From Thermodesulfobacteriota bacterium (GTDB taxonomy: Bacteria; Desulfobacterota; WTBG01; CAIYCZ01; CAIRTM01), in contig JANQFE010000150.1 of NCBI GenBank assembly GCA_028278025.1, positions 20,538 through 84,537 on the forward strand: DNA of 64,000 nucleotides. Direction: 5' to 3'. The notes below the pieces were generated by a model. It ran no database searches. It had not been told where the DNA came from and saw only the letters and a list, made by a program, of their open reading frames with translations. The position numbers were made by a program, and so were the translations under genes. Of the stretch, positions 46,094 to 54,206 are shown piece by piece. Each line of letters opens with the position of its first letter. The stretch's first letter is position 1.

Positions 46094-46879
46094 TTAGGGC
46101 ATGTTACTGTCAGCTGTTTTTACACAGCGAAATCCATAACTATAGCTTTTAGAACTCGGATGAGAATGATAGCGTTTTGTAACGGTGGCATGATACGGGT
46201 TGCTGTGCCATGCCCACCCCCTGAGAACCTTGCTTTTCCCATCAGCAGGTCCCTGTGGGTTCCTGTCAGGGCTTGTGGTATAGTAGTCCTTGTTATACCA
46301 ATCTGAGCACCATTCCCAGACATTTCCGATCATATCATATAGCCCATATCCATTTGGTTTAAAACTTTTCACCGGGGCAATGCCGAATGAGTTCAGGTTT
46401 GCAAATTCAAATGTCTCATCAGGTTCATTACCCCACGGATATTTTGTCTTTACATTCCCTCCTCTGGCAGCATACTCCCACTCTGCTTCTGTGGGCAGCC
46501 GTTTGCCGGCCCATGTAGCATATGCAACAGCATCTTGCCAAGCAACGCCGACAACCGGCTCGTCGGGGCTGTCAATCTCCGGGAACCAGAAGTCAGGCTG
46601 GAGATAACCTGTTTCGTCAAAAAATTTTTCATACTGAGCATTAGTAACTTCATTGATATCAATATAAAAGGCATCAATATACACTTCGTGACCGGGCTGT
46701 TCATCAGGATAGCCTGATGAAGACCCCATTACAAAAGATCCGCCGGGTATAAGGACCATAGCAACGGAATCCTTGCCATATGTTTTTGTCTTTTGCGCGC
46801 TGCATGGGCTGACAAAGAAAATGCCTGTCAGCTTTGCACTGACAGCCAGAAACAGGAAAACGAAAATACATTTTTTCAT
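46094..46879 (-). CDS. Exported SUMF1/FGE-like domain protein
   Basis: About 261 residues from the ATG at 46879 (MKKCIFVFLFLAVSAKL signal peptide). Complete SUMF fold: VLIPGGSFVMGSSSGYPDEQ, FYIDINEVTNAQYEKF, VAWQDAVAYATWAGKRLPTE, YDMIGNVWEWCSDW, KVLRGWAWHS and YGFRCVK. The CHxxYC active-site pair of formylglycine-generating enzyme is replaced by YHSHPSSKSYS, so catalysis of that kind is unlikely. It lies inside the cytochrome run, between the redoxin-TPR and split b/c genes, which points to a role in assembly or ligand binding there. Confidence 0.85.
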   Translation of the reverse strand: MKKCIFVFLFLAVSAKLTGIFFVSPCSAQKTKTYGKDSVAMVLIPGGSFVMGSSSGYPDEQPGHEVYIDAFYIDINEVTNAQYEKFFDETGYLQPDFWFPEIDSPDEPVVGVAWQDAVAYATWAGKRLPTEAEWEYAARGGNVKTKYPWGNEPDETFEFANLNSFGIAPVKSFKPNGYGLYDMIGNVWEWCSDWYNKDYYTTSPDRNPQGPADGKSKVLRGWAWHSNPYHATVTKRYHSHPSSKSYSYGFRCVKTADSNMP

Positions 46880-46935
46880 AGTTTTATTACACAACTGCAA
46901 AAAGTTACTTGCTCCGAGGATACTGTTTCATGTTA

Positions 46936-47991
46936 TTATTTTGCATACTGTGGCCATTTTACTTTCAGGGAACACTCGGCCGCTTTTTTATAGTGCTGTA
47001 ATGCCTCGGCAGTTTTTCCCATAGATTCATACGTTCTGCCCAGCTCAAGATGAAAAATTGCTGATGACGGACACAGGAAAACACCTTTCTTGAGAATCTC
47101 CAGAGCTTCATCGTTCTTTCCCTGAAGCCTGTAGGCGCTCCCCAGACCAACCTGGGCATCCGTAGAGCGCGGATTAAGCTGCAGCGCTTTTTTAAAACTT
47201 GCAATTGCCTCGTCTGTTTTTTCCTTTTCAAGCAAAGACAATCCAAGCAGTTCGTGGCCTTCTGCATTGCCGGGGTCCAGTTCCACTGCCTTCTTAAATT
47301 CCTGCAATGCTTTCTCATCAAGCAACCTGTCACGCAGTTTTTTGCCAAGATTGACATGGTCAAGTGCTTTGCGCTGTTCTTTTGACAGCTGGGCGCCTTT
47401 TTTCTGTTTCTCTTTTTCCAGCTCCTGCGCTGTTATCAGACCCAGGGCCAACCGTATCTGCTGTGACAGCTCAGTGCGATATTCATCACGCAAACCGCTG
47501 TACAGGAAAAGGGCAGTGCCTTTTTTATCTATAATAGCCGTTGCGGGAAACACAAAAATACCGAATGAAGAATACACTTCTTCCTTGCGGTCTATAAGAA
47601 TCGGGAATGGAATGTCAAGGGTCTTCCTGACGCTTTCCAGTTTGGACTTTTCCTGCAGATCCTTGGTAATAGCGAATATGCGTATCGGCTGGTCGGAAAA
47701 TTCTTTGGCAAGGCTTTTAAGTGCTTCTAAAGCACTATGTGATCGCTCCTGGCCGATTCGCCAGTACAGGATCACAACAAGGCTGCCTTTTGACTGGGAA
47801 AGCGAGTATGATTTTCCGTCTAGACCCTGCAGCGCAAAGTCCGGAACGGCCCGGCCGACTTCTAAATTCCTAAAGCCCCAGCAGCTTGTTGTAAACAATA
47901 GAAATACTGTTAGGGCAACTCCCGTGACAAGCAGCGGGGTGCTCCAATTGTTGCTGCATGTATACTTTCCTGCAAACAGATGTGCCGTCAT
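46936..47991 (-). CDS. Exported redoxin-fold protein with TPR repeats, lacking the CXXC
   Basis: 351 residues. A signal anchor (about 19-36) is followed by an AhpC/TlpA-type fold (residues 44-185: VGRAVPDFALQGLDGKSYSL, LVVILYWRIGQERSHSAL, IFPATAI-like VFPATAIIDKKG). Where TlpA has WCPPC this reads WRIGQERS, so no redox-active cysteines remain. TPR repeats fill residues 205-340. A scaffold role in heme-protein assembly is possible; thiol-disulfide chemistry is not. GGAGACG precedes the ATG, and the gene is 12 bases behind the 15-site cytochrome. Confidence 0.87.
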   Translation of the reverse strand: MTAHLFAGKYTCSNNWSTPLLVTGVALTVFLLFTTSCWGFRNLEVGRAVPDFALQGLDGKSYSLSQSKGSLVVILYWRIGQERSHSALEALKSLAKEFSDQPIRIFAITKDLQEKSKLESVRKTLDIPFPILIDRKEEVYSSFGIFVFPATAIIDKKGTALFLYSGLRDEYRTELSQQIRLALGLITAQELEKEKQKKGAQLSKEQRKALDHVNLGKKLRDRLLDEKALQEFKKAVELDPGNAEGHELLGLSLLEKEKTDEAIASFKKALQLNPRSTDAQVGLGSAYRLQGKNDEALEILKKGVFLCPSSAIFHLELGRTYESMGKTAEALQHYKKAAECSLKVKWPQYAK

Positions 47992-48003
47992 TTTTCGTCT
48001 CCT

Positions 48004-49326
48004 TTATTCCTTTGTTTGAGTTTGTGTTTGTTCCACATATAATACTGGATTTTTCCGGTCATATTTTTTCTCTTTGTGACATCCGACGACACAGCCGCCG
48101 CCTGTTTCCGTCTTGGTATAATTAATCGGCAGCAGCCAGTTGCTTGAGCCGAAAGGCACCTCCTGCCTGACATGTTTTTCCTGATTGCCGGCATGTACTT
48201 CATGGCAGGCTTTGCAGCTGCGCCCTTTTTCTCTGTTGACATGCAGAAAATGGAGATTCTTCTTTCCGTTACGAAAATTAGTAAGTGTCTCAGTGGATTC
48301 CTCCGTGGCAACCTCTTTATTATGACAGCCGAAACACATGGCATAGTTCTCAATTTTATAGGGGAAATAAAAATCATCGGGGAAAAACTTAACAAGATGC
48401 TTGGCATAGTTTGTTGCGTGGGCATCATGGCAGGCAACACAGTCGCCCTCTTTAACAGGTCCATGCAGGTATTGGCTCTCCCGTATCTTTCTTTTCATGA
48501 TTTCGTGGCAAGAAAGACATATCTCTTTCTTATTTTCCCTGAGACCCTTATCGTTATCAGAAGAATGGGGCTGATGACACCCCAGACAGCCGTTTTTTGT
48601 AATGGCAGTATGTTTTGAGTCAGAGCTGTTTAGTTGCTGCACAAACTCTCTATGACATTCCCAGCAAAGGTCAGTTGTATCGTGTTTAAGATGAAAGGCA
48701 AATTTAGAGCCGTGCGGTGTATGGCAGTTCTCACAGGACTCCTTAACGGGCTTATGCACATATTTTCTTTTAAAATATATCTTGGTCTCTTCATGGCAGG
48801 ATTGGCAGAGCTCAAGCCGTGTAGAAGTTAAAAGAAAATCATTCTTTGAAGCGTGCGGGTCGTGACAGACCACGCAGTCACCGCCTGCTACCGGCCCATG
48901 AACAAAATTCTGATTCGTCATAGTATCTTCATGGCAGGTAAAGCAGAGATCCTGCATTTTCGTTTCAACAAGCAGGAACCTGTTATCGGCCTGGTGCGGA
49001 TCGTGGCAGATAATGCATTCGCCGTCCTCAAGCGGCCCGTGATTGGTTTTACCCTTGAGGAACTTCTCCAGCTTGTCATGGCAGTCAAGGCACAGTTCCG
49101 TGCCCTCCTTGTAATAGGAAAGCTTATGGTTCTCAGGCGGCTGGTCACCCTCTCCGGGGATATGACAAACAATACATATATCGGCCGCCAGAGGACCATG
49201 AAGATACTTTGCCTTGCCTATATCTATGTGGCACTCTGCAGTTATGCAGCTGTTTTGAGCTGCACTGCACAATGCAGCTGGAAAGTTTATAATTGCACAC
49301 CAGAGAAGAAAAAAAATAAATCGCAT
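48004..49326 (-). CDS. Periplasmic multiheme cytochrome, 15 candidate sites
   Basis: About 440 residues from the ATG at 49326, with GGAGG 11 bases upstream; the ATG at 49344 is an alternative. Signal peptide, then CX4CH (CITAECH), 13 CXXCH and a final CX3CH (CVVGCH). The body is a regular repeat of a doubled-CXXCH unit: (Y/F)(L/V)HGPV..GDCVxCHDPH followed by LCxxCHE about 25 residues on, repeated six or so times. This repeated HGP..CxxCHxPH unit occurs in NrfB/MtrA-like wires, so a rod-shaped periplasmic relay is likely. Confidence 0.9.
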   Translation of the reverse strand: MRFIFFLLWCAIINFPAALCSAAQNSCITAECHIDIGKAKYLHGPLAADICIVCHIPGEGDQPPENHKLSYYKEGTELCLDCHDKLEKFLKGKTNHGPLEDGECIICHDPHQADNRFLLVETKMQDLCFTCHEDTMTNQNFVHGPVAGGDCVVCHDPHASKNDFLLTSTRLELCQSCHEETKIYFKRKYVHKPVKESCENCHTPHGSKFAFHLKHDTTDLCWECHREFVQQLNSSDSKHTAITKNGCLGCHQPHSSDNDKGLRENKKEICLSCHEIMKRKIRESQYLHGPVKEGDCVACHDAHATNYAKHLVKFFPDDFYFPYKIENYAMCFGCHNKEVATEESTETLTNFRNGKKNLHFLHVNREKGRSCKACHEVHAGNQEKHVRQEVPFGSSNWLLPINYTKTETGGGCVVGCHKEKKYDRKNPVLYVEQTQTQTKE

Positions 49327-49345
49327 TATAATGCAATCCTCCATT

Positions 49346-49879
49346 CTACGATGACAAAGTTTTAAGCTTTTTTAATACTGCCTCTTTTGTTTTCTTGTCA
49401 GGAGCTTCCACAAAGTGCTGCAACAAAACAATGGCTTCCTTTTCTTGCGCAATCCTGTTATCAATGCTATCAAAAAAATCTGTCAGTACTTCGTTTATAT
49501 CCGCAAATTCCGCCGGCAGGGCACAAACCAGATCTTTTTTCGATTCAAAATGTCTTCTGGCATGCAGTGCGTTCTCCAGTTTTTTCAAATAATTTGTTAT
49601 TCTTCTGCGCACAAAAAAGTAAAAAATCCCGGCAAGCACAACAACCATAACCAGCAATCCTGTATTAAAACTGATTACATTATCAGCAATGATCTCGTTT
49701 ACATTGCTTATTACAAAGCGTGAGCGGTATATGTTGTTTTCCACCTCATCTTTTAGATACATAAACAGATAGATTATATTTCCCAGGGTTGTCAGCACTG
49801 TCAGCAACAAGAACAGGAACAGGAATTTACCCTGAAAAATTTTATCTATGAATATTTTCTTTCTTCTGTATTCGGCCAT
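49346..49879 (-). CDS. Two-TM HAMP-like membrane protein
   Basis: 177 residues. TM1 about 18-38 and TM2 about 72-92, a short periplasmic loop, and a cytoplasmic helical tail (RRRITNYLKKLENALHARRHFESKKDL) like a HAMP linker but with no kinase, cyclase or methyl-accepting domain after it. It has the same layout as 50756-51265. Located 21 bases after a 7-heme gene and just before a 15-site cytochrome gene; a signalling or complex-tethering role is inferred. Confidence 0.75.
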   Translation of the reverse strand: MAEYRRKKIFIDKIFQGKFLFLFLLLTVLTTLGNIIYLFMYLKDEVENNIYRSRFVISNVNEIIADNVISFNTGLLVMVVVLAGIFYFFVRRRITNYLKKLENALHARRHFESKKDLVCALPAEFADINEVLTDFFDSIDNRIAQEKEAIVLLQHFVEAPDKKTKEAVLKKLKTLSS

Positions 49880-49900
49880 TACCGTTTGGTCCTGCTGTTG

Positions 49901-50707
49901 TTATAAATCATGACACTGTAAACAGAGTCTGCTTCTGGTATTATCCATAACAAGCAAATGAGGATTTTTAGAGAAATGGTTGTGACAGGTCTGGCAGCCG
50001 ATTTTCCCGTTAAGAAGTTTAATCCTCCTGTCCAGGGACGATGCTCTGTGAAACATCCTCGGGTTTCTGAAATAGGCCTTGTCATACTCAACACCGATTG
50101 GATGTGAAACCCCAATGCCTCGGGCGTGCTCCCAGGTGGCGCCTGCTACAGTAACATTTGCATCCCGTGAAATCGTACCGTCATGACAGCTTAAGCACTC
50201 TCTGGAATCATCATCTATAATTCCTTTAAGTGACCGTTTATGACTTTCATGGGCTCTTTCAAATCCCAGGGCATGGGCGTCTGTAGTGCTGACCGTAAAA
50301 TCATCCGGGCCGCCAAAATGGCACCGGAAACAAAACACTTTTCCGGCTGTGCTGTAGCGCAGCAGGTATGGATTACTGTCATTCCCTTTGCCTTTGATAT
50401 CATTTTCATCATAGGTCTTATGCGCAAGATGACAGGTAATGCACTGGATCTTGCCGTTGTAGAGGGGAAATGACGGCGGAATCTTTCGTTTTGGCACAAT
50501 ACCGGTTGGGTGTGACACGCGGGTCTGCTCCGGATGACATGTAAGGCATAGATAGTCGGCATTGCGGGTTAGAACTGTGGGATCCCGCATGCCAACATGA
50601 CAATCATAACACTTGTTGTCAAAGTCATGCGGTTTGCGGTTCTGCAAAGCCCAGACAAATGTCAGTGTTAGCAAAAGAACCAGTATGATTTTTATTATAT
50701 GTACCAT
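49901..50707 (-). CDS. Periplasmic 7-heme c-type cytochrome
   Basis: 268 residues with an N-terminal membrane anchor or signal (IIKIILVLLLTLTFVWALQ) and seven CXXCH: CYDCH, CLTCH, CITCH, CFRCH, CLSCH, CQTCH and terminal CLQCH. Blocks such as VSHPTGI, CITCHLAHKT, CLSCHDGTISRD and GVSHPIGVEYD resemble the CHDGT..HPV families seen throughout this window. It stands between the two HAMP-like genes, 48 bases behind the first. Confidence 0.9.
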   Translation of the reverse strand: MVHIIKIILVLLLTLTFVWALQNRKPHDFDNKCYDCHVGMRDPTVLTRNADYLCLTCHPEQTRVSHPTGIVPKRKIPPSFPLYNGKIQCITCHLAHKTYDENDIKGKGNDSNPYLLRYSTAGKVFCFRCHFGGPDDFTVSTTDAHALGFERAHESHKRSLKGIIDDDSRECLSCHDGTISRDANVTVAGATWEHARGIGVSHPIGVEYDKAYFRNPRMFHRASSLDRRIKLLNGKIGCQTCHNHFSKNPHLLVMDNTRSRLCLQCHDL

Positions 50708-50755
50708 TATTACGATTTGTGTATACGCTGCAGATTATTACAGCAGATATACCCG

Positions 50756-51265
50756 TTATAAGTTCTCAAGATGTTTCTTTATGGTTTGCACAGCTTCCTG
50801 CCTGTCGGCTGTCCGGGACAGATCAGACGCTGTTATACAAGCACTGATTTTCTCAAATATTTTTTTTCTTCTGCCTAATAAAATGAAAAAATTCGTAAAA
50901 TTCCCGGCAATGTCATGTAAAAGATCTGTTTTTCTGAAAAAAACTTTTTCCACATCAGCGCCCTGTTTAAATTGCTGAATGGTCACTTTTAGCCTGTAAA
51001 TGGGGCCTGCCACTTTATGGCTGTAATGCAGGGCAAGCAGCCACACAACAAAACAGGAAACAATAAACTGGATCACAACAGCCGCGGCGATGTAGAGATT
51101 CATCTTTTGATATACCGCCTTAATCTGCTGGAACGCCTGAGCATAATCTGTGCCTATCCATGTGTTCATTAACAGGTACAGTATTCCAAAGGATAACAGC
51201 GATGCAGCGATAATCACTGCAATCAGCTTGACCAGGAAAGAAAGCTCTTTGGAGGAAGCTTTCAT
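50756..51265 (-). CDS. Two-TM HAMP-like membrane protein
   Basis: 169 residues. TM1 about 9-31, TM2 about 56-80 with a 25-residue periplasmic helix between, then a HAMP-like linker (SHKVAGPIYRLKVTIQQFKQG) and a helical tail. AGPIYR is the classical HAMP proline motif. No output domain follows. Its ATG overlaps the stop of the 12-site cytochrome (TGATG), so the two are translationally coupled. Architecture matches 49346-49879. Confidence 0.78.
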   Translation of the reverse strand: MKASSKELSFLVKLIAVIIAASLLSFGILYLLMNTWIGTDYAQAFQQIKAVYQKMNLYIAAAVVIQFIVSCFVVWLLALHYSHKVAGPIYRLKVTIQQFKQGADVEKVFFRKTDLLHDIAGNFTNFFILLGRRKKIFEKISACITASDLSRTADRQEAVQTIKKHLENL

Positions 51266-53022
51266 CAGAAGCTCCTTTTAATTCTGTTTTTGTTTCTTTT
51301 GCGCAGCAGACCACCTGGGCCGCTTACATTATCAGGGTACGTTCTGCGGTCATGATTTTCGTCGTGGCATTTCAGGGAACAAGAACCCGCAAACCGGCCT
51401 CTATCCTCATATCTTATAGCGCCCCGGTTGTTGGCAAAAACAATCGATATATCAAAGTTAATCAGGTGAGTATTGTCCTCAACTCCATGGGAATCATGAC
51501 AGGCAGTGCAGGGAGCTTTTTCATCAACGATATGCTTTCTATGTTCAGGAAAACTTTCACTTGCCAGGATAGAATTTCGATTATGACATTTATAACACAT
51601 GGCATAGGCCATGGAGCTTTCAGTGGTAAAATCACTGGTAATAAGCTGACGTTCTAAAATCGGCTCCCAGATTGATCCGTGAGGACCCCGGGGAGCAGTT
51701 TCGGCACCCCTTGCAGCCGAATCACTGTTATGACAGTCAACACAGGTTATGCGGCTGGTGTCAATCAGCGGGCGGATGAGGCTGGGCACATCCCTGTTCT
51801 GGCCCACGGACTCAACCGGGTGGTACGATGCATTGGATGACGCAAATTTGCGTCTCAGGTTTTTCTCAAAAAGCTGCCGGGTTACCACCGGGGATTCCCC
51901 CCCGGGATTGTCCGTATGACAGCGATAGCAGAGCTCGTATTCAAATCTGAGGGGTGTTATTGCGGTACCGGATGAAGAGACACCTGTTGTGCGGGCAAGG
52001 CTGCCGGAAGCAAGCGGGGTTTGTGCCGGCGAGGTGTTTGCAGCATGAGGATTGTGACAATCTTCACACTCTACATGGCGCGGTGCCCATACAGGGTCTT
52101 CATCGGGAGTATGGATGCGCCTGCTTGTCTGAACAGGATGCCGATAGGGTTTGTCAAATTCTTTTTTAATATCTTTTGAGGCAACATTACCGTTGTGACA
52201 GGCAAAACAGTTGTCCTCCTCAACTTCGTAATTCAGGAGCCACTCCCTGCTGCCGGCTGTGTGAGGGCGGTGGCAGTTCTCACAGCCGTTGGCGGCAACA
52301 GTGTTGTATTCTGTATGGGGCCAGGGATCCTGGCCGGCCCCGTTCCAGGTGGCGCCTGATGAACGGTGTGCGGAATTCAGCCAGAAGTCTATATTGTGAC
52401 ATGTGGTACACAGGCCGGAGAATTTGTTATCCACGACCAGGAATTTGCCAAACTGGTTATTATGGGCGTCATGACAGGTAGTACACTGCATCTGACCGGA
52501 TTTATCAAGCTTGACTTCGCCTTTCAGTGCGGTGGGAAACACCAGCTGTCCCTTCTGGGCTGCAACCGTTGCGCTGTATTCAAATGAAACAGGGTGGTCA
52601 TCAGACAGATCAAGGCCCAGGTTGGTTTTTCCGGCGGGAATTCTCTGCAGATCCGCAGCAAATGAGCGGGAGAGTTTTCTGCGGCCCGGCATGCTTACCG
52701 CAACGGTACCGTCATGACACGCAAGACAGAGCCTGGATGACCCGGTCGGCTGGCCGACGGAAGCTTTTAAGGTAGAGCTTTTATAAGTTGTATATATCGA
52801 CTTTCTGTTTCTATTCCACAACGGCTGAACCATGGCCCCGACATGGGGGGTATGGCAGAACTGGCAGACCGACTGTTCAGCGGTTGTCTTAATGCGGCCG
52901 GGGCTTGTGCTGGAAAGATTATGCTTGGTCTTTTCAATACCCGTGATGCCCTTGGCAGCTGCACTGCTGTATATGCACGGTAAAACTGCAGCCAGGGCAA
53001 TCCATATCAGTGCTTTTTTCAT
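51265..53022 (-). CDS. Exported multiheme c-type cytochrome, 12 candidate sites
   Basis: 585 residues with a signal peptide (ends SSAAAKG). Eleven CXXCH and a final CX3CH (CSLKCH). The first 200 residues (GIEKTKHNLSSTSPG, CQFCHTPHVG, CLACHDGTVAVS, DHPVSFEYS, CTTCHDAHNN) are homologous to the small cytochromes at 16170 and 58521, extended by further doubled CXXCH units. Its ATG overlaps the stop of the NHL gene (ATGA). Placed next to the beta-barrel gene, it is a candidate outer-surface or periplasmic partner of the conduit. Confidence 0.9.
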   Translation of the reverse strand: MKKALIWIALAAVLPCIYSSAAAKGITGIEKTKHNLSSTSPGRIKTTAEQSVCQFCHTPHVGAMVQPLWNRNRKSIYTTYKSSTLKASVGQPTGSSRLCLACHDGTVAVSMPGRRKLSRSFAADLQRIPAGKTNLGLDLSDDHPVSFEYSATVAAQKGQLVFPTALKGEVKLDKSGQMQCTTCHDAHNNQFGKFLVVDNKFSGLCTTCHNIDFWLNSAHRSSGATWNGAGQDPWPHTEYNTVAANGCENCHRPHTAGSREWLLNYEVEEDNCFACHNGNVASKDIKKEFDKPYRHPVQTSRRIHTPDEDPVWAPRHVECEDCHNPHAANTSPAQTPLASGSLARTTGVSSSGTAITPLRFEYELCYRCHTDNPGGESPVVTRQLFEKNLRRKFASSNASYHPVESVGQNRDVPSLIRPLIDTSRITCVDCHNSDSAARGAETAPRGPHGSIWEPILERQLITSDFTTESSMAYAMCYKCHNRNSILASESFPEHRKHIVDEKAPCTACHDSHGVEDNTHLINFDISIVFANNRGAIRYEDRGRFAGSCSLKCHDENHDRRTYPDNVSGPGGLLRKRNKNRIKRSF

Positions 53023-54173
53023 GAACTGCGTCCTCCCAGAAATTGAAAGACCTGTATTCTCTGATTATAGGAATCTGATATAAATATTTTATTGTTCCGA
53101 TCAATAAATATGTAAGCAGGGATCCAGAGTTCACCGGGCCCCTGCCCGGCTTCACCGAAAGAGAGCAGCAGCCTTCCTTGCCGGTCAAAAATTTGAACTG
53201 CATCAAAAATAGCATCTGCTATATAAATATGGCCTTCGCTGTCCAGGGCCACGCCCTTGGGATGCGAGAGCTCTCCCAGCCCGTCACCATGCTTGCCGAA
53301 TAAAGACATATGGCTTCCATCAGGGCTGAAAACTTGAACCCTGAAATTCAGCGAGTCGTTAACGTATACATTGCCCTGCCGGTCAAAGTTTATGGATGTC
53401 GGGTAATTAAACTCCCCGGGTTGAATGCCCCTGCGGCCGAAGCTGAAGAGATACTTCCCGTCAAGGTCAAACACTTTGATGTCGTGCGCAATGGTATCAA
53501 CCACGTACAGCCTGTTGAGTTTTGAATGAACTGCAATGCCGGTCGGCCGCTGCAGGGAATCCATTTCACCAAGCTCCATCAGGGGCTTGCCCTCCCGGGT
53601 AAATACAAAAACTTTTTTGAGAACAGAATCAGAGATGTAGAGCCTCCCGGCTTCATCCGCGACAATACCGATGGGAGAAACCAATTTTTGTTTTTTATAT
53701 TTGTTAACCTGATTATACTTCTTGTTTCTCAAGTCAAACATATGAACCGTCTGCAGACCGGGGTCGGTTACCATAAGAACCTCGTCACTGCTGAAAAAGA
53801 TTCCATGGGGCCTGACAATGTGACGGGATTTTCCTGAGCCTGCAAACACATTGAGCACTTTTTCAAACACAGACGGTGCAAAACCAATATCAGCGGCACT
53901 GGAAATAGTGTAGAGGTACTGGATTCGGGATGTTTCCGGTTGGGACGGCCACACCAAGGGGGGCATATGATGCTGCAGAGGCTGAACCGGTTTTTGTGTA
54001 CATCCGGGTATAATGCCTGTGCACAACAGACAACATAATATCACCAGACCCTTGTTAACCCCGGCAGTTATACCCTTGACTATTAATAACACCTGGTGCA
54101 AAAAAATCAAATCAGGGGTGCCGGCGTTTCCTGTTTGTTTGTTCGTTTTTCTGGAGCGTTGTATTGCTGTCAT
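53019..54173 (-). CDS. Exported NHL beta-propeller protein, probable lipoprotein
   Basis: 384 residues. A long N-terminus precedes a hydrophobic segment and lipobox (GIIPGC), so the true start may be an internal non-ATG codon nearer the signal. After PPLVWPSQPETSRIQYLYTIS come about six NHL repeats (SPIGIVADEAGRLYISDS, RPTGIAVHSKLNRLYVVD, HPKGVALDSEGHIYIAD). The PETSRIQYL opening is shared with the NHL lipoprotein at 56971 (PETPRIQFL). It is coupled to the 12-site cytochrome and follows the barrel gene by 33 bases. Confidence 0.86.
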   Translation of the reverse strand: MTAIQRSRKTNKQTGNAGTPDLIFLHQVLLIVKGITAGVNKGLVILCCLLCTGIIPGCTQKPVQPLQHHMPPLVWPSQPETSRIQYLYTISSAADIGFAPSVFEKVLNVFAGSGKSRHIVRPHGIFFSSDEVLMVTDPGLQTVHMFDLRNKKYNQVNKYKKQKLVSPIGIVADEAGRLYISDSVLKKVFVFTREGKPLMELGEMDSLQRPTGIAVHSKLNRLYVVDTIAHDIKVFDLDGKYLFSFGRRGIQPGEFNYPTSINFDRQGNVYVNDSLNFRVQVFSPDGSHMSLFGKHGDGLGELSHPKGVALDSEGHIYIADAIFDAVQIFDRQGRLLLSFGEAGQGPGELWIPAYIFIDRNNKIFISDSYNQRIQVFQFLGGRSS

Positions 54174-54206
54174 AATGTTCTGTACCCACCGGTAGTAAAG
54201 ATATAT

